A stretch of DNA of 64,000 nucleotides. Source: Bradyrhizobium manausense. GTDB taxonomy: Bacteria; Pseudomonadota; Alphaproteobacteria; Rhizobiales; Xanthobacteraceae. This document shows positions 16,514-24,762 of the stretch, in pieces (the first letter of the stretch is position 1; each line of letters starts with the position of its first letter). Below the pieces are notes generated by a model. That model was not told the origin of the DNA. It did no database searches and saw nothing but the letters and a program-made list of their open reading frames with translations. The stretch is from NCBI RefSeq assembly GCF_001440035.1, contig NZ_LJYG01000034.1, positions 56,400 to 120,399 of the forward strand, in the 5' to 3' direction. The position numbers and the translations under genes were made by a program.

Positions 16514-16530
16514 TGGAAAGTGACTTGAAA
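16514..16530. promoter_or_regulatory. candidate operator B (AAGTGACTTGAA)
   Basis: TGGAAAGTGACTTGAAA shares the core AGTNACTTGAA with sites A and C. Only the right half matches fully; the left half is GAAAGT. It is 117 bp before the chosen start of the binding-protein gene, in the only sizeable gap of that transcription unit. An inverted ACTTTC lies 11 bp to its left. Confidence 0.5.
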
Positions 16531-16646
16531 ATCAGCGGTCGAACGAAATTCGACTGCTGGGACTCAAAATCATTCGAAATATCAACACGGTCGGTCGTGG
16601 CATCGTTTTTGCGATGTCATCGATCGCGCAACATCCGGAGGCGGAA

Positions 16647-17663
16647 ATGGCAGGTGACAGACGTTCGATCTCATTAACGCGCCGCAGTGCTCTCGTGACG
16701 CTCGGCTCCATCGCGGGATCTGCGTTACTCAATCGTTCCTCATATGCGGCCGACAAGCTGAAGGTCGCAGGCGTCTATTCGGTTCCCGTGGATCAACAAT
16801 GGGCAAGTCGGCTGCACATTGCTCTAAAGGCAGCGGAGGCGAGGGGCGATATCGTATACAGCTGGTCGGAGAGCGTAGCGAACACCGACATGGAGCGGAC
16901 GATCCGCGACTGGGCGGAGAAGAAGCCGCAACTCGTCATCGCCGATGCGTTCGCAATAGAGCGCAACGCTAGGAAAGTCGCCGCCGACTATCCCAAAACG
17001 GCCTTCCTGATGGGATCCAGCTTCGGCCCAACCGATCCGAACTACTCAGTCTTCGACAATTTCATTCAGGATGCGTCTTATCTGACCGGCATCATCGCTG
17101 GCGGAATGTCGAAATCGGGAGTGATCGGCATGGTCGGCGGCTATCCCATTCCGGAAGTCAACCGCCTGATGAACGCGTTCATGGAAGGCGTTCGCGAGGT
17201 CAATCCAAAGGCGAAGTTCTTCATAAGCTTCATCGGGAGCTGGTTTGATCCCCCCAAGGCCAAGGAAGCGGCCTACGCCCAGATCGAGCGCGGCGCGGAC
17301 CTGCTCTATGCGGAACGTTTCGGCGTCTCGGATGCCGCCAAGGAGAAAGGCGTGTTGACCATCGGAAACCTCGTCAATACGCAGCCGCAATATCCGAATA
17401 CAGTCGTGGTATCGGCGCTGTGGCACATGGAGCCGACGATAGACAAGGTCATCGCCAAGCTGAAGGAAGGATCCTACAAAGCTGAGGATTACGGCTCATT
17501 CAGCATGATGAAATTTGGCGGTGCTTCGGTCTCCCCGCTCGGCACTTTCGAAGGCAAGGTGCCAAGCGAGATCATGGCGAAAGTTGCCGATCGGGAAAAG
17601 GCCATTCGCGATGGAAGCTTCGTAGTGAAGGTCAACGATACCGAGCCGAAGTCGACGGTGTGA
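16647..17663 (+). CDS. BMP-family periplasmic binding protein (nucleoside/nucleobase type)
   Basis: 338 aa. A twin-arginine-like N-terminus (SLTRRSALVTLGS) and hydrophobic segment precede AAD-KLKVAGVYS, so it is exported. The mature part has the BMP/PnrA family pattern (FIQDASYLTGIIAGGMSK, GMVGGYPIPEVNRLMNAF). Binding proteins of this family take up purine or pyrimidine nucleosides and related compounds. The start at ATG 16647 is favoured by GGAGG 5 bases upstream; ATG 16614 is the longer alternative. It is coupled to the ATPase gene by a GTGA overlap. Confidence 0.88.
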   Translation: MAGDRRSISLTRRSALVTLGSIAGSALLNRSSYAADKLKVAGVYSVPVDQQWASRLHIALKAAEARGDIVYSWSESVANTDMERTIRDWAEKKPQLVIADAFAIERNARKVAADYPKTAFLMGSSFGPTDPNYSVFDNFIQDASYLTGIIAGGMSKSGVIGMVGGYPIPEVNRLMNAFMEGVREVNPKAKFFISFIGSWFDPPKAKEAAYAQIERGADLLYAERFGVSDAAKEKGVLTIGNLVNTQPQYPNTVVVSALWHMEPTIDKVIAKLKEGSYKAEDYGSFSMMKFGGASVSPLGTFEGKVPSEIMAKVADREKAIRDGSFVVKVNDTEPKSTV

Positions 17664-19216
17664 ACGTCCAGGTCGCTCCGGTGGAAGGATCAGTCGGCAT
17701 CCGCAGACCTGCTCTGCGTATCTCCAGTGTTTGCAAGCGATTTGGTTCGTTAATTGCGAACGATGATGTGAGCTTTACCCTGGAGGCAGGGCAGGTTCTC
17801 GCGTTGCTCGGCGAGAACGGCGCCGGCAAGACGACCCTGATGAACATCCTGTTCGGCCACTACGTAGCAGACAGCGGCGCAATTGAGATCGGGGGTGCGT
17901 CTCTGTCGCCGGGCTCACCGCAGGCGGCGCTACGAGCCGGGATCGGAATGGTGCATCAGCACTTCGCACTGGCGGACAACCTGAGCGTTGCCGAGAACAT
18001 CATCATCGGGACCGAATCTCTCCTCCTGCCCTGGCATCGTGCGAAGGCGAAGGAGAAGATCCTTGATATCGCGCGTCGGTACGGCCTTGCTTTGGATCCC
18101 GATGCGCTGGTGCGGGATATTTCGGTCGGCGAACGCCAGCGCGTTGAAATCGTCAAAGCGCTCTATCGCGATGCACGCATCCTGGTCCTGGACGAGCCGA
18201 CGGCTGTCCTGACGCCACAGGAAGCCGAGGCACTGTTCGCGACGTTGCGCATCCTGGTCTCCAACGGCGTTGCGGTAATTTTCATCAGTCATAAGCTTCG
18301 CGAAGTCCTGTCAGTCGCCGACAAAATTATCGTCATGCGACAGGGGAAAGTAGTGGCAGAGCGTCGCGCGTCAGAAACCAGCCGGGAAGAGCTCGCGGAG
18401 CTGATGGTGGGCCGCAAGGTTGCCTTTCCGGATCGAAAGCCGGTCAGCGTTGGTCCTGCCGTGCTACGGCTCGACGGTATCGTTCTCCGTCAAGGCGGCA
18501 ATCGCCCCCATGTCCTCGACGGCGTGAACCTCGAAGTGAGGCAGCACGAGATTCTGGGAATCGCTGGCATCGCCGGTAACGGTCAGGCAGCGTTGGCCGA
18601 TATTGCATGCGGAGTTCTCGCACCCTCCGAAGGGTTGATCCATCTTTCCGGTGACCCTGTCCGGTCCGACCCGTCAGAGTTCGTCAAGCGCGGCGTTGCC
18701 CGAATCCCGGAAGACCGACACGCCACGGGTCTGATCCCTGATATGTCTGTGTGGGAGAATGTCGTGGCCGAGCGGTACCGCTCGGAAGCCTTTGCGGTGG
18801 CCGGGCTGCAGCGCGTCGGAGCTGCGCGGAAATACGCCGAGCTGGTCATCGCCCAGTTCGATGTGCGCGGTGCAGCTCCCAACACCTCCGCCAAGCAGCT
18901 CTCAGGCGGGAACATGCAGAAGCTGATCCTTGGACGTACCCTGCTGCAAGATCCCGGCGTGATCGTGGCGACTCAGCCGACACGCGGCCTGGACATCGGT
19001 GCGGTCGCTTATGTGCATCGCAAGCTCCTGGAGGCGCGAGATCGTGGTGCCGGCATTCTCTTGATCAGCGAAGATATCGATGAGCTGTTCTCGCTCTCCG
19101 ATCGAATCGCGGTGATGTTCCGCGGCTCGCTCAGCAGTCCGGTGCGCACTGAGACGCTCAGTCTGCAGGAGCTGGGATTGAGGATGGCCGGCCAAAACTC
19201 TACGGGAGGGCGATAG
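17660..19216 (+). CDS. ABC transporter ATPase, two nucleotide-binding domains
   Basis: 518 aa. This YufO-type tandem ATPase has domain 1 with ALLGENGAGKTTLMN, VGERQRVEIVKAL as signature and LVLDEPTAVLTP; domain 2 begins near residue 255, with a degenerate Walker A (GIAGNGQ) and signature LSGGNMQKLILGR. It powers the BMP importer encoded around it. GTG start 17660 overlaps the upstream stop by 4 bp. Confidence 0.92.
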   Translation: MNVQVAPVEGSVGIRRPALRISSVCKRFGSLIANDDVSFTLEAGQVLALLGENGAGKTTLMNILFGHYVADSGAIEIGGASLSPGSPQAALRAGIGMVHQHFALADNLSVAENIIIGTESLLLPWHRAKAKEKILDIARRYGLALDPDALVRDISVGERQRVEIVKALYRDARILVLDEPTAVLTPQEAEALFATLRILVSNGVAVIFISHKLREVLSVADKIIVMRQGKVVAERRASETSREELAELMVGRKVAFPDRKPVSVGPAVLRLDGIVLRQGGNRPHVLDGVNLEVRQHEILGIAGIAGNGQAALADIACGVLAPSEGLIHLSGDPVRSDPSEFVKRGVARIPEDRHATGLIPDMSVWENVVAERYRSEAFAVAGLQRVGAARKYAELVIAQFDVRGAAPNTSAKQLSGGNMQKLILGRTLLQDPGVIVATQPTRGLDIGAVAYVHRKLLEARDRGAGILLISEDIDELFSLSDRIAVMFRGSLSSPVRTETLSLQELGLRMAGQNSTGGR

Positions 19217-20280
19217 TGCGAGTAGAAAGGCGCGATTTCAGCCCCCTTGCCGTCAGGCTCGCGGCCCCCGGGGTGGCGGTGCTTGCAAGCCTGTTGATCT
19301 GCTCCTCACTCATCAAGGCGGCCGGCGCTCCCGTGCTCTGGGCTTATTGGACCATGCTTGTGGGCGCGGTGGGAAGCCTGAACTCTGTCTCCGAGACGTT
19401 AACCCGCGCAACACCCTTGATCTTCACGGGCCTGTCGGTCGCCGTCGCGTTTCGTGCGCGGATATGGAATATCGGCGCCGAAGGCCAATTATACGCAGGC
19501 GCCCTTGCAACGGTCCTCGTGGCCGAGGAAGGCGGGCGGATTGCAGCGGTTGTGCCCCATTGGGCGCTCCCCATCGTGGCCGCTGGCGCTGCCTTCGCGC
19601 TCGGTGCGGCGCTTCTGCTCGGTCCGGTCGTCTTGAAAGTCAAGCTCGGGGTCGACGAGGTAGTAACGACCCTCCTATCGAATTTCGTGATGCTGCTCTT
19701 TGTGTCCTACCTGCTCGACGGGCCTTTCAAGGATCCAATGTCGATGGGATGGCCGCAGACGCCGCCGGTTGATGCGACCGTCAGCTTGCGTCATCTGCTT
19801 GGCGGGACCGCCAGGCTGCACGCGGGCTTTTTGTTCGCGTTGCTCGGGGCGGCATTGCTCTGGCTTTTCAACGTGCGCAGTGTTTGGGGATATGAGATGC
19901 GCGCGGTCGGACTCAGCCTAAACGGCGCGCGTTTCGCCGGCATGCCCGTAACCTCTGTGCTGCTTCGGGTAGCCGTATTGTCCGGCGGCATCGCCGGAAT
20001 CGCCGGCTTCAATGAAATCGCAGGGGTTAAGGGCTACCTGACGCTCGATATGTCGCCGGGCTTTGGCTATAGCGGCATCGTCGTTGCGATGCTGGCCCAG
20101 TTGCATCCCGTAGGCGTCGTGATCTCCGCGGTGTTTGTCGCGGCGATTTTCGTCGGAGCCGATGCCATGAGCCGCGCAGTCGCGGTTCCGAACTACATTG
20201 CCGACGTGATCGTGTCGGTCAGTCTGCTCACGATGCTGGTCGCTATGATGCTAACGCGGTACATGATCCGCCATGAGTAG
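19216..20280 (+). CDS. ABC transporter permease (YufP/RbsC-like)
   Basis: 354 aa, about nine or ten hydrophobic segments spread over the whole length. SGLSVAVAFRARIWNIGAEGQL is the hallmark loop of BMP-type permeases (quoted here only in part: FRARIWNIGAEGQLY). The GTG start overlaps the ATPase stop by one base; the stop overlaps the next permease by 8 bp. It forms the inner-membrane channel with the product of 20273-21211. Confidence 0.92.
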   Translation: MRVERRDFSPLAVRLAAPGVAVLASLLICSSLIKAAGAPVLWAYWTMLVGAVGSLNSVSETLTRATPLIFTGLSVAVAFRARIWNIGAEGQLYAGALATVLVAEEGGRIAAVVPHWALPIVAAGAAFALGAALLLGPVVLKVKLGVDEVVTTLLSNFVMLLFVSYLLDGPFKDPMSMGWPQTPPVDATVSLRHLLGGTARLHAGFLFALLGAALLWLFNVRSVWGYEMRAVGLSLNGARFAGMPVTSVLLRVAVLSGGIAGIAGFNEIAGVKGYLTLDMSPGFGYSGIVVAMLAQLHPVGVVISAVFVAAIFVGADAMSRAVAVPNYIADVIVSVSLLTMLVAMMLTRYMIRHE

Positions 20281-21211
20281 CACGCTCGATGTCGTCCTCA
20301 CGGCGAGCTTCTGGGCTGCGACGCTGCGGATTTGTGCGCCGCTGCTGTTTGGGACCCTCGGCGAGTTGATATGCGAGCGTGCCGGCGTGCTCAACCTCGG
20401 GATCGAGGGCATCATGACGGCCGGAGCACTGAGCGGCTGGTTGACCGTCTACTACGGAGCGGATCTTTGGACCGGAGTCTGCGTGGCCGCACTTGTAGGC
20501 GCAATCTTCGGCCTCTTGCACGGCTTCCTCACCGTGCCCCTGGGGCTTTCCCAGCATGTGACCGGTATCGGAATATCCCTGCTGGGAGCATCGTTGAGCT
20601 ATTTCAGCTTCAGATTGCTGATTGCTTCAACCGCAACGCCGACCATCAAGCCATTCAGCGCCGTTCGGGTGCCGCTCCTGGCCGACATTCCTCTCGTCGG
20701 ACCGGTGCTCTTCGAGCAATCGCCACTCGTCTACCTCGCTTTCTCGCTGGCCATAGCCGTTTCCTACATCTTGTACAGGACACCGCTTGGGCTTGCGGTC
20801 AGGATGGTCGGTGAAAATGCGATGGCGGCCGACGCGCAAGGCGTGAGTGTGGTTGGCATCCGTATGGCAGCGGTCGTCGTCGGCTCGGCAATCATGGCAA
20901 TCGGAGGGGCCTTCCTGACGTTATCGGCATTCAACGCCTTCTTCGTGAATCTCGTTAACGGGAGAGGGTGGATCTGCATTGCCCTCGTCGTCTTCTCCTC
21001 ATGGAAGCCAGCCAGGGCGATCGTTGCATCGCTGTTCTTTGCATCGCTTGAAGCACTGCAGATCCGGCTCCAGCAGGGCTCTGGCGGATTGCCCTACCAA
21101 TTCTTCCTGATGCTGCCTTACCTCCTGAGCATCGTCGCTCTCATCGCTGTCGCTCGCAGGGTCTCAGGCCCGCAATCGTTGATGGTGCCGTTCAGGAGAG
21201 GAGAGCGGTAG
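20273..21211 (+). CDS. ABC transporter permease (YufQ-like)
   Basis: 312 aa, multi-spanning. GELICERAGVLNLGIEGIM near residue 35 is the conserved cytoplasmic signature of the second BMP-type permease, and the C-terminal half has the usual long hydrophobic helices. Its ATG lies inside the previous gene. This ends the importer unit; RutG-type uracil permease is absent from the cluster, so this ABC system probably supplies the substrate. Confidence 0.92.
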   Translation: MSSTLDVVLTASFWAATLRICAPLLFGTLGELICERAGVLNLGIEGIMTAGALSGWLTVYYGADLWTGVCVAALVGAIFGLLHGFLTVPLGLSQHVTGIGISLLGASLSYFSFRLLIASTATPTIKPFSAVRVPLLADIPLVGPVLFEQSPLVYLAFSLAIAVSYILYRTPLGLAVRMVGENAMAADAQGVSVVGIRMAAVVVGSAIMAIGGAFLTLSAFNAFFVNLVNGRGWICIALVVFSSWKPARAIVASLFFASLEALQIRLQQGSGGLPYQFFLMLPYLLSIVALIAVARRVSGPQSLMVPFRRGER

Positions 21212-21269
21212 CCGTCCGCCGCCAGCATGCCTAAAAAGTGAACTTGTCCAGCAGCGAGAGGTCTGCCAT

Positions 21270-21286
21270 ATTCAAGTCACTTGAAT
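21270..21286. promoter_or_regulatory. candidate operator C, perfect 17-bp palindrome
   Basis: ATTCAAGT-C-ACTTGAAT is a perfect inverted repeat 20 bp before the rutF start, where a -10 region would be. It is the clearest example of the AGTNACTTGAA element that also appears before rutA and before the importer. A partial copy (AAAAGTGAACTTG) lies at about 21234-21246. The cupin-XRE protein at 12244-12858 is the natural candidate ligand. Confidence 0.7.
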
Positions 21287-21306
21287 AAAATTCAGGAGAC
21301 AAATCC

Positions 21307-21807
21307 TTGAGCAGTGCGACCGGGATCAGAAGCGCTCTTAGCAACTATGCGACGGGCGTGACGGTGATCACCGCACGTGACGGCGATGGTCTCTGCGGCC
21401 TCACAGCGAACTCTTTCACATCCGTGTCCCTCAGCCCACCGCTGCTGTTGTTTTGTATCGGCCGCGCGCGAGCCTCGTTCGAGGTTTTTAGAAGATCGGA
21501 GACATTCTCCGTCAACGTGCTCAGCGCCACCCAGAAACATCTCTCCGACCGCTTCGCGTCATCCGGAAAGGAAAAGTGGCGTGGGATCGAATACGCCGAG
21601 GACGAATTTGGAAACGCGATATTCCCCGGTTCAGCTGCGACCTTTAGTTGCCGCAAAAAAGAAATGGTTGATGCAGCCGATCACATGATCGTGCTGGGTG
21701 AAGTCTTGGGATTCCGGGAGGATCGGAAGCACAGTCCCCTGGTGTATTGCCGGAGCAGCTATTGCCTTCCCGTTGATCTTGATCGAGAGCCGCGCCCCGC
21801 CGCATGA
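21307..21807 (+). CDS. rutF: RutF-like flavin reductase
   Basis: 166 aa from a TTG start (CAGGAG 8 bases upstream). It is a split-barrel FMN reductase: SNYATGVTVITA, GLTANSFTSVSLSPPLLLFCI and FSVNVLSATQKHLSDRFA are the family landmarks. RutF supplies reduced FMN to RutA. It is placed far from rutA but shares the same upstream palindrome, so the two are probably co-regulated. Confidence 0.88.
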   Translation: MSSATGIRSALSNYATGVTVITARDGDGLCGLTANSFTSVSLSPPLLLFCIGRARASFEVFRRSETFSVNVLSATQKHLSDRFASSGKEKWRGIEYAEDEFGNAIFPGSAATFSCRKKEMVDAADHMIVLGEVLGFREDRKHSPLVYCRSSYCLPVDLDREPRPAA

Positions 21808-21857
21808 TAGCGACCTTCAGGAAGGCATTGGCTTTCTAGAGAATAGGCAGCTAACCC

Positions 21858-23291
21858 ATGGAACAGATTCCCGCGAGCTATCTGTTCGGAGAGAACGCGC
21901 GTGTTCTGGAAAATGCATCGCTCGCGATCCGCGACGGTAAGATCAATCGAATCGACAATGGAGAGTCGTCTCCCGCCGGGCGTTCGCTCATCATTCCCGC
22001 TCTGATCAATGCTCACGACCACGCTCGTCCGCGGCTCTCGTCGTTCGGCGCGATCGACATGCCGCTCGAAAGCTGGATTCTGCGTTCAGCCTTGGCGACG
22101 CCACCCGATCCATATCTAGTCGCCGTGTCCGCTCTGGGCCGTTCTGCGAGGGCGGGCTGCGGGGGCATGATGATTCACTACACTCGCCCCAGCGGCAAAT
22201 TGAGCATGGTCGAGGAAGCGCAAGCGATCGCGTGTGCTGCCAAAGATGTCGGCCTTCGGCTCGCCTTCGCCCCAGCGCTCCGCGACCAGAATCCGGTCGT
22301 CTATGGAGACACGGAGGAGTTCCTGAATCGGCTGCCGGTCGACGCCGCCGCGGTTGTCCGCGAGATGTTTGTCAAGCCGCCGGCCGAGCCCGGGCAGCTG
22401 ATCACGATGACCGAGGAGGTCGCCGCCGCCATTGAGGGACCGACAGTGGACGTCCAATTTGGACCGGCCGGAGTCCAATGGTGCTCGCGCGAGCTGCTCG
22501 AAGGCGTTGCCGAGGCTTCCGCACTTACAGGACGACGCATCCACATGCATCTTCTGGAAACTCCCTACCAGCGCCAGTGGGCAGATCGGGAGTTTCCAGG
22601 TGGGATCGTAGAGTATTTGAGGGATATCGGGCTCCTGTCACCCCGATTGACCTTGGCTCATTGCGTTCATGTCACGCCTGCAGAACAGGAGATCATTGCG
22701 GCCAGCGGGAGCCGTATCGTCACAAACTTCAGCTCAAATCTGCACCTCAGCTCAGGCATCGCTCCGATCGGCCGCGCCTATCGTTGTGGCTGTCCTATCT
22801 GCGTCGGGGTCGACGGGCTTGCGCTCGATGAAGACGACGACATCCTGCGGGAGATGCGGCTTGTCAGGCTCGCTCACAGAGGGGACGGATTCCCGACCAA
22901 CTGGACCGCGGCGGAATTTCTTTCGCACGTCGTGACGAATGGCCGTGCCGCAATCGGTGCGCCGGGTGACGGTCTGCTGAAGGCCGGAGCTCCGGCAGAT
23001 TTCACCGTTCTTGATTACGAACTGCTTGATCATGATCGCCTGGTTGAAGTTGATCCAATTGGCCTGCTTTTTAGTCGGGGAAATAGCACCTTGGTGAAGG
23101 ATGTTGTCGTGGCGGGTCGTGTTGTGGTGAAGAATGGTGGCCTAGTTGGTATCAATCTTGACCAAGTCGAGCACGAACTTAGGAGCCATTATCGAGCGAA
23201 CATCTCCCGCAGCAGTCGGCTGCAGGATTGTTGGCCAACTCTCGAAGCAGAAACCGCTCGATGGTTTTTGAACTTTCAAAGCTGTGGGTAG
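21858..23291 (+). CDS. amidohydrolase (TrzA/cytosine-deaminase-like)
   Basis: 477 aa. The metal-dependent hydrolase superfamily pattern is complete: H53 and H55 in INAHDHARP, a histidine in HMHLLETP, one in LTLAHCVHV, and the aspartate in GVDGLALDED. N- and C-terminal strands form the composite beta-sandwich. Members deaminate or open the ring of N-heterocycles (cytosine, guanine, triazines, hydantoins). It lies 50 bp after rutF and closes the cluster. It probably acts at the entry (deamination) or at the ureido/amide step otherwise done by RutB. Confidence 0.88.
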   Translation: MEQIPASYLFGENARVLENASLAIRDGKINRIDNGESSPAGRSLIIPALINAHDHARPRLSSFGAIDMPLESWILRSALATPPDPYLVAVSALGRSARAGCGGMMIHYTRPSGKLSMVEEAQAIACAAKDVGLRLAFAPALRDQNPVVYGDTEEFLNRLPVDAAAVVREMFVKPPAEPGQLITMTEEVAAAIEGPTVDVQFGPAGVQWCSRELLEGVAEASALTGRRIHMHLLETPYQRQWADREFPGGIVEYLRDIGLLSPRLTLAHCVHVTPAEQEIIAASGSRIVTNFSSNLHLSSGIAPIGRAYRCGCPICVGVDGLALDEDDDILREMRLVRLAHRGDGFPTNWTAAEFLSHVVTNGRAAIGAPGDGLLKAGAPADFTVLDYELLDHDRLVEVDPIGLLFSRGNSTLVKDVVVAGRVVVKNGGLVGINLDQVEHELRSHYRANISRSSRLQDCWPTLEAETARWFLNFQSCG

Positions 23292-23643
23292 CGATCTCAA
23301 GCCCGAAATCATCTGATCCTCTCGCGGTTGCCCCGCTTTTTCGCTGCGCGCCTTCCTCATCAAGACGAACGGGGAGATGATGACCGCGCGCCACCGCGCG
23401 GCTTCTCGCCGGCTCGCCGTAGGCGTCGCGACTGTTCATTGCGCAAAAAGCTATGCACGCGAAAGCTGCGACTTTGCAAAATGCCGTTTCGTGGAAATCG
23501 GCGCGGCCTGCATCCGGGCGTCTCAACTTCAAACGCTGTTTGAAAAATCGCGAGGAGGCGATCAACCGCAGCTTGCGAAATGTATTTGACGAAGCCTGAA
23601 AGCCGCATCAAACTCCCGACAAAACAAGAGTTGGAGGAAACGA
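23292..23643. other. 352-bp gap between the Rut-like cluster and the next ABC system
   Basis: No supported gene. Frames on both strands are short and without motifs. GC content rises sharply at its right end, where GGAGGAAACG forms the ribosome site of the next permease. This is a probable module boundary. Confidence 0.4.
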
Positions 23644-24669
23644 ATGCGGTGGCCCCTGGCGTTGCGCGGCCTTGTCGTTCCAGAGACCGCCCCGCGCATT
23701 CCCTTCAATATCGCAAAGCCAAACCAGGAGCAGATCGTGCTCCTGATCACGATCGTGCTGCTCGTCGTGTTCGGGTTCACGCTAAGCGGCTTTGCCACTG
23801 TGTCCAATCTGCTCAATCTGTTGCGCAGTATCTCCATCCTGGGCGTGCTCGGCCTCGGTATGGGGCTGATCGTGATAAGCCGCGGCATTGACCTCAGCCA
23901 GGTCGCGACCCTGGCAGGCTGCTGGGCCATCGCCCTGATCGAGATGCAGCGCGGCGTGCCGGTCGGCGCCGCCGTCCTCCTCGCGCTCGCCATCGCGCTG
24001 CTGATCGGCGTCACCAATGGCGTCATGGTCGCCTTTGTCGAGGCGCCGCCTCTGTTCGTGACGCTGGCCGCCGGCTTCGTGATCTATGGGCTGGCGTTCT
24101 GGTTGGCGCCGGCCTGGGTGGTCTACGCGCCCAGGGATGCACCCGGGCTGATGTTCGCCGGCGCCGGGCGCCTGTTGGGCGTTCCCGTCCCGATCCTGGT
24201 GTTCGCCGTTTCCGCGATCGCCATGCATCTGTTTCTGTCGCGCACCTCGATCGGCCGCTTCATCTATGCGCAGGGCGATAATCCCGAGGCCGCGCGGCTC
24301 ACCGGCATCCCGCTCCGGCCGCTGATCGTGCTCGAATATGCGCTGGTCGCCTTCCTCGCCTGGCTCGCCGGTCTCGTATGGGTCGGCACCACCGGTAGCA
24401 TGCAGATGGCGATCACCCAGGGCACGATGATCTTCGACGTGGTGCTGGTCGTCGTTATTGGCGGCATAAGCCTGATCGGCGGGCGCGGCAGCGTATTCTC
24501 GGTCGTGGTCGGCTGCATCCTGATCGGCACGCTGCTGAATGCGTTCACCATCATGGACGTCAACAGCGAAGTCCAGAACATCATCAAGGGCGTGGTTCTG
24601 CTGGCCGCCATCGTGCTCGACAATTTCCTGCATCCGCGGGACGAGGAGACGGCGCGGCAGGGAGACTGA
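23644..24669 (+). CDS. ribose/sugar-type ABC transporter permease
   Basis: 341 aa with about nine hydrophobic helices. Landmarks of the RbsC/AraH family: GVLGLGMGLIVISRGIDLS, the loop YAQGDNPEAARLTGIPLR and VVVIGGISLIGGRGS. TTGGAGG precedes the ATG by about 7 bases. It is the first gene of a five-gene importer unit that ends at 30637 and contains a second, differently built permease, so the channel is probably a heterodimer. Confidence 0.92.
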   Translation: MRWPLALRGLVVPETAPRIPFNIAKPNQEQIVLLITIVLLVVFGFTLSGFATVSNLLNLLRSISILGVLGLGMGLIVISRGIDLSQVATLAGCWAIALIEMQRGVPVGAAVLLALAIALLIGVTNGVMVAFVEAPPLFVTLAAGFVIYGLAFWLAPAWVVYAPRDAPGLMFAGAGRLLGVPVPILVFAVSAIAMHLFLSRTSIGRFIYAQGDNPEAARLTGIPLRPLIVLEYALVAFLAWLAGLVWVGTTGSMQMAITQGTMIFDVVLVVVIGGISLIGGRGSVFSVVVGCILIGTLLNAFTIMDVNSEVQNIIKGVVLLAAIVLDNFLHPRDEETARQGD

Positions 24670-24688
24670 CGAGGCTTACTCAACGAAG

Positions 24689-24718
24689 CAAAACCTAACG
24701 AGGCAAAACCTAACGAGG
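24689..24718. repeat. perfect 15-bp tandem duplication in the binding-protein leader
   Basis: CAAAACCTAACGAGG occurs twice in direct succession (24689-24703, 24704-24718), 45 bp before the binding-protein ATG. A weak stem (ATGCC-gccaa-GGCAT, about 24719-24733) follows. It may be a replication-slippage duplication with two half-complete ribosome-like sites (CGAGG) that affects leader structure. Confidence 0.8.
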
Positions 24719-24762
24719 AATGCCGCCAAGGCATCCCGTCTCATCAACAACAGGAGGAACCC

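Noticed and set aside
23782..24633. Long minus-strand open frame (283 codons) opposite the permease gene
   Set aside because: It is rich in Asp, His, Arg and Gln in a pattern produced by reading a high-GC gene on the opposite strand; the plus-strand protein has full RbsC motifs.
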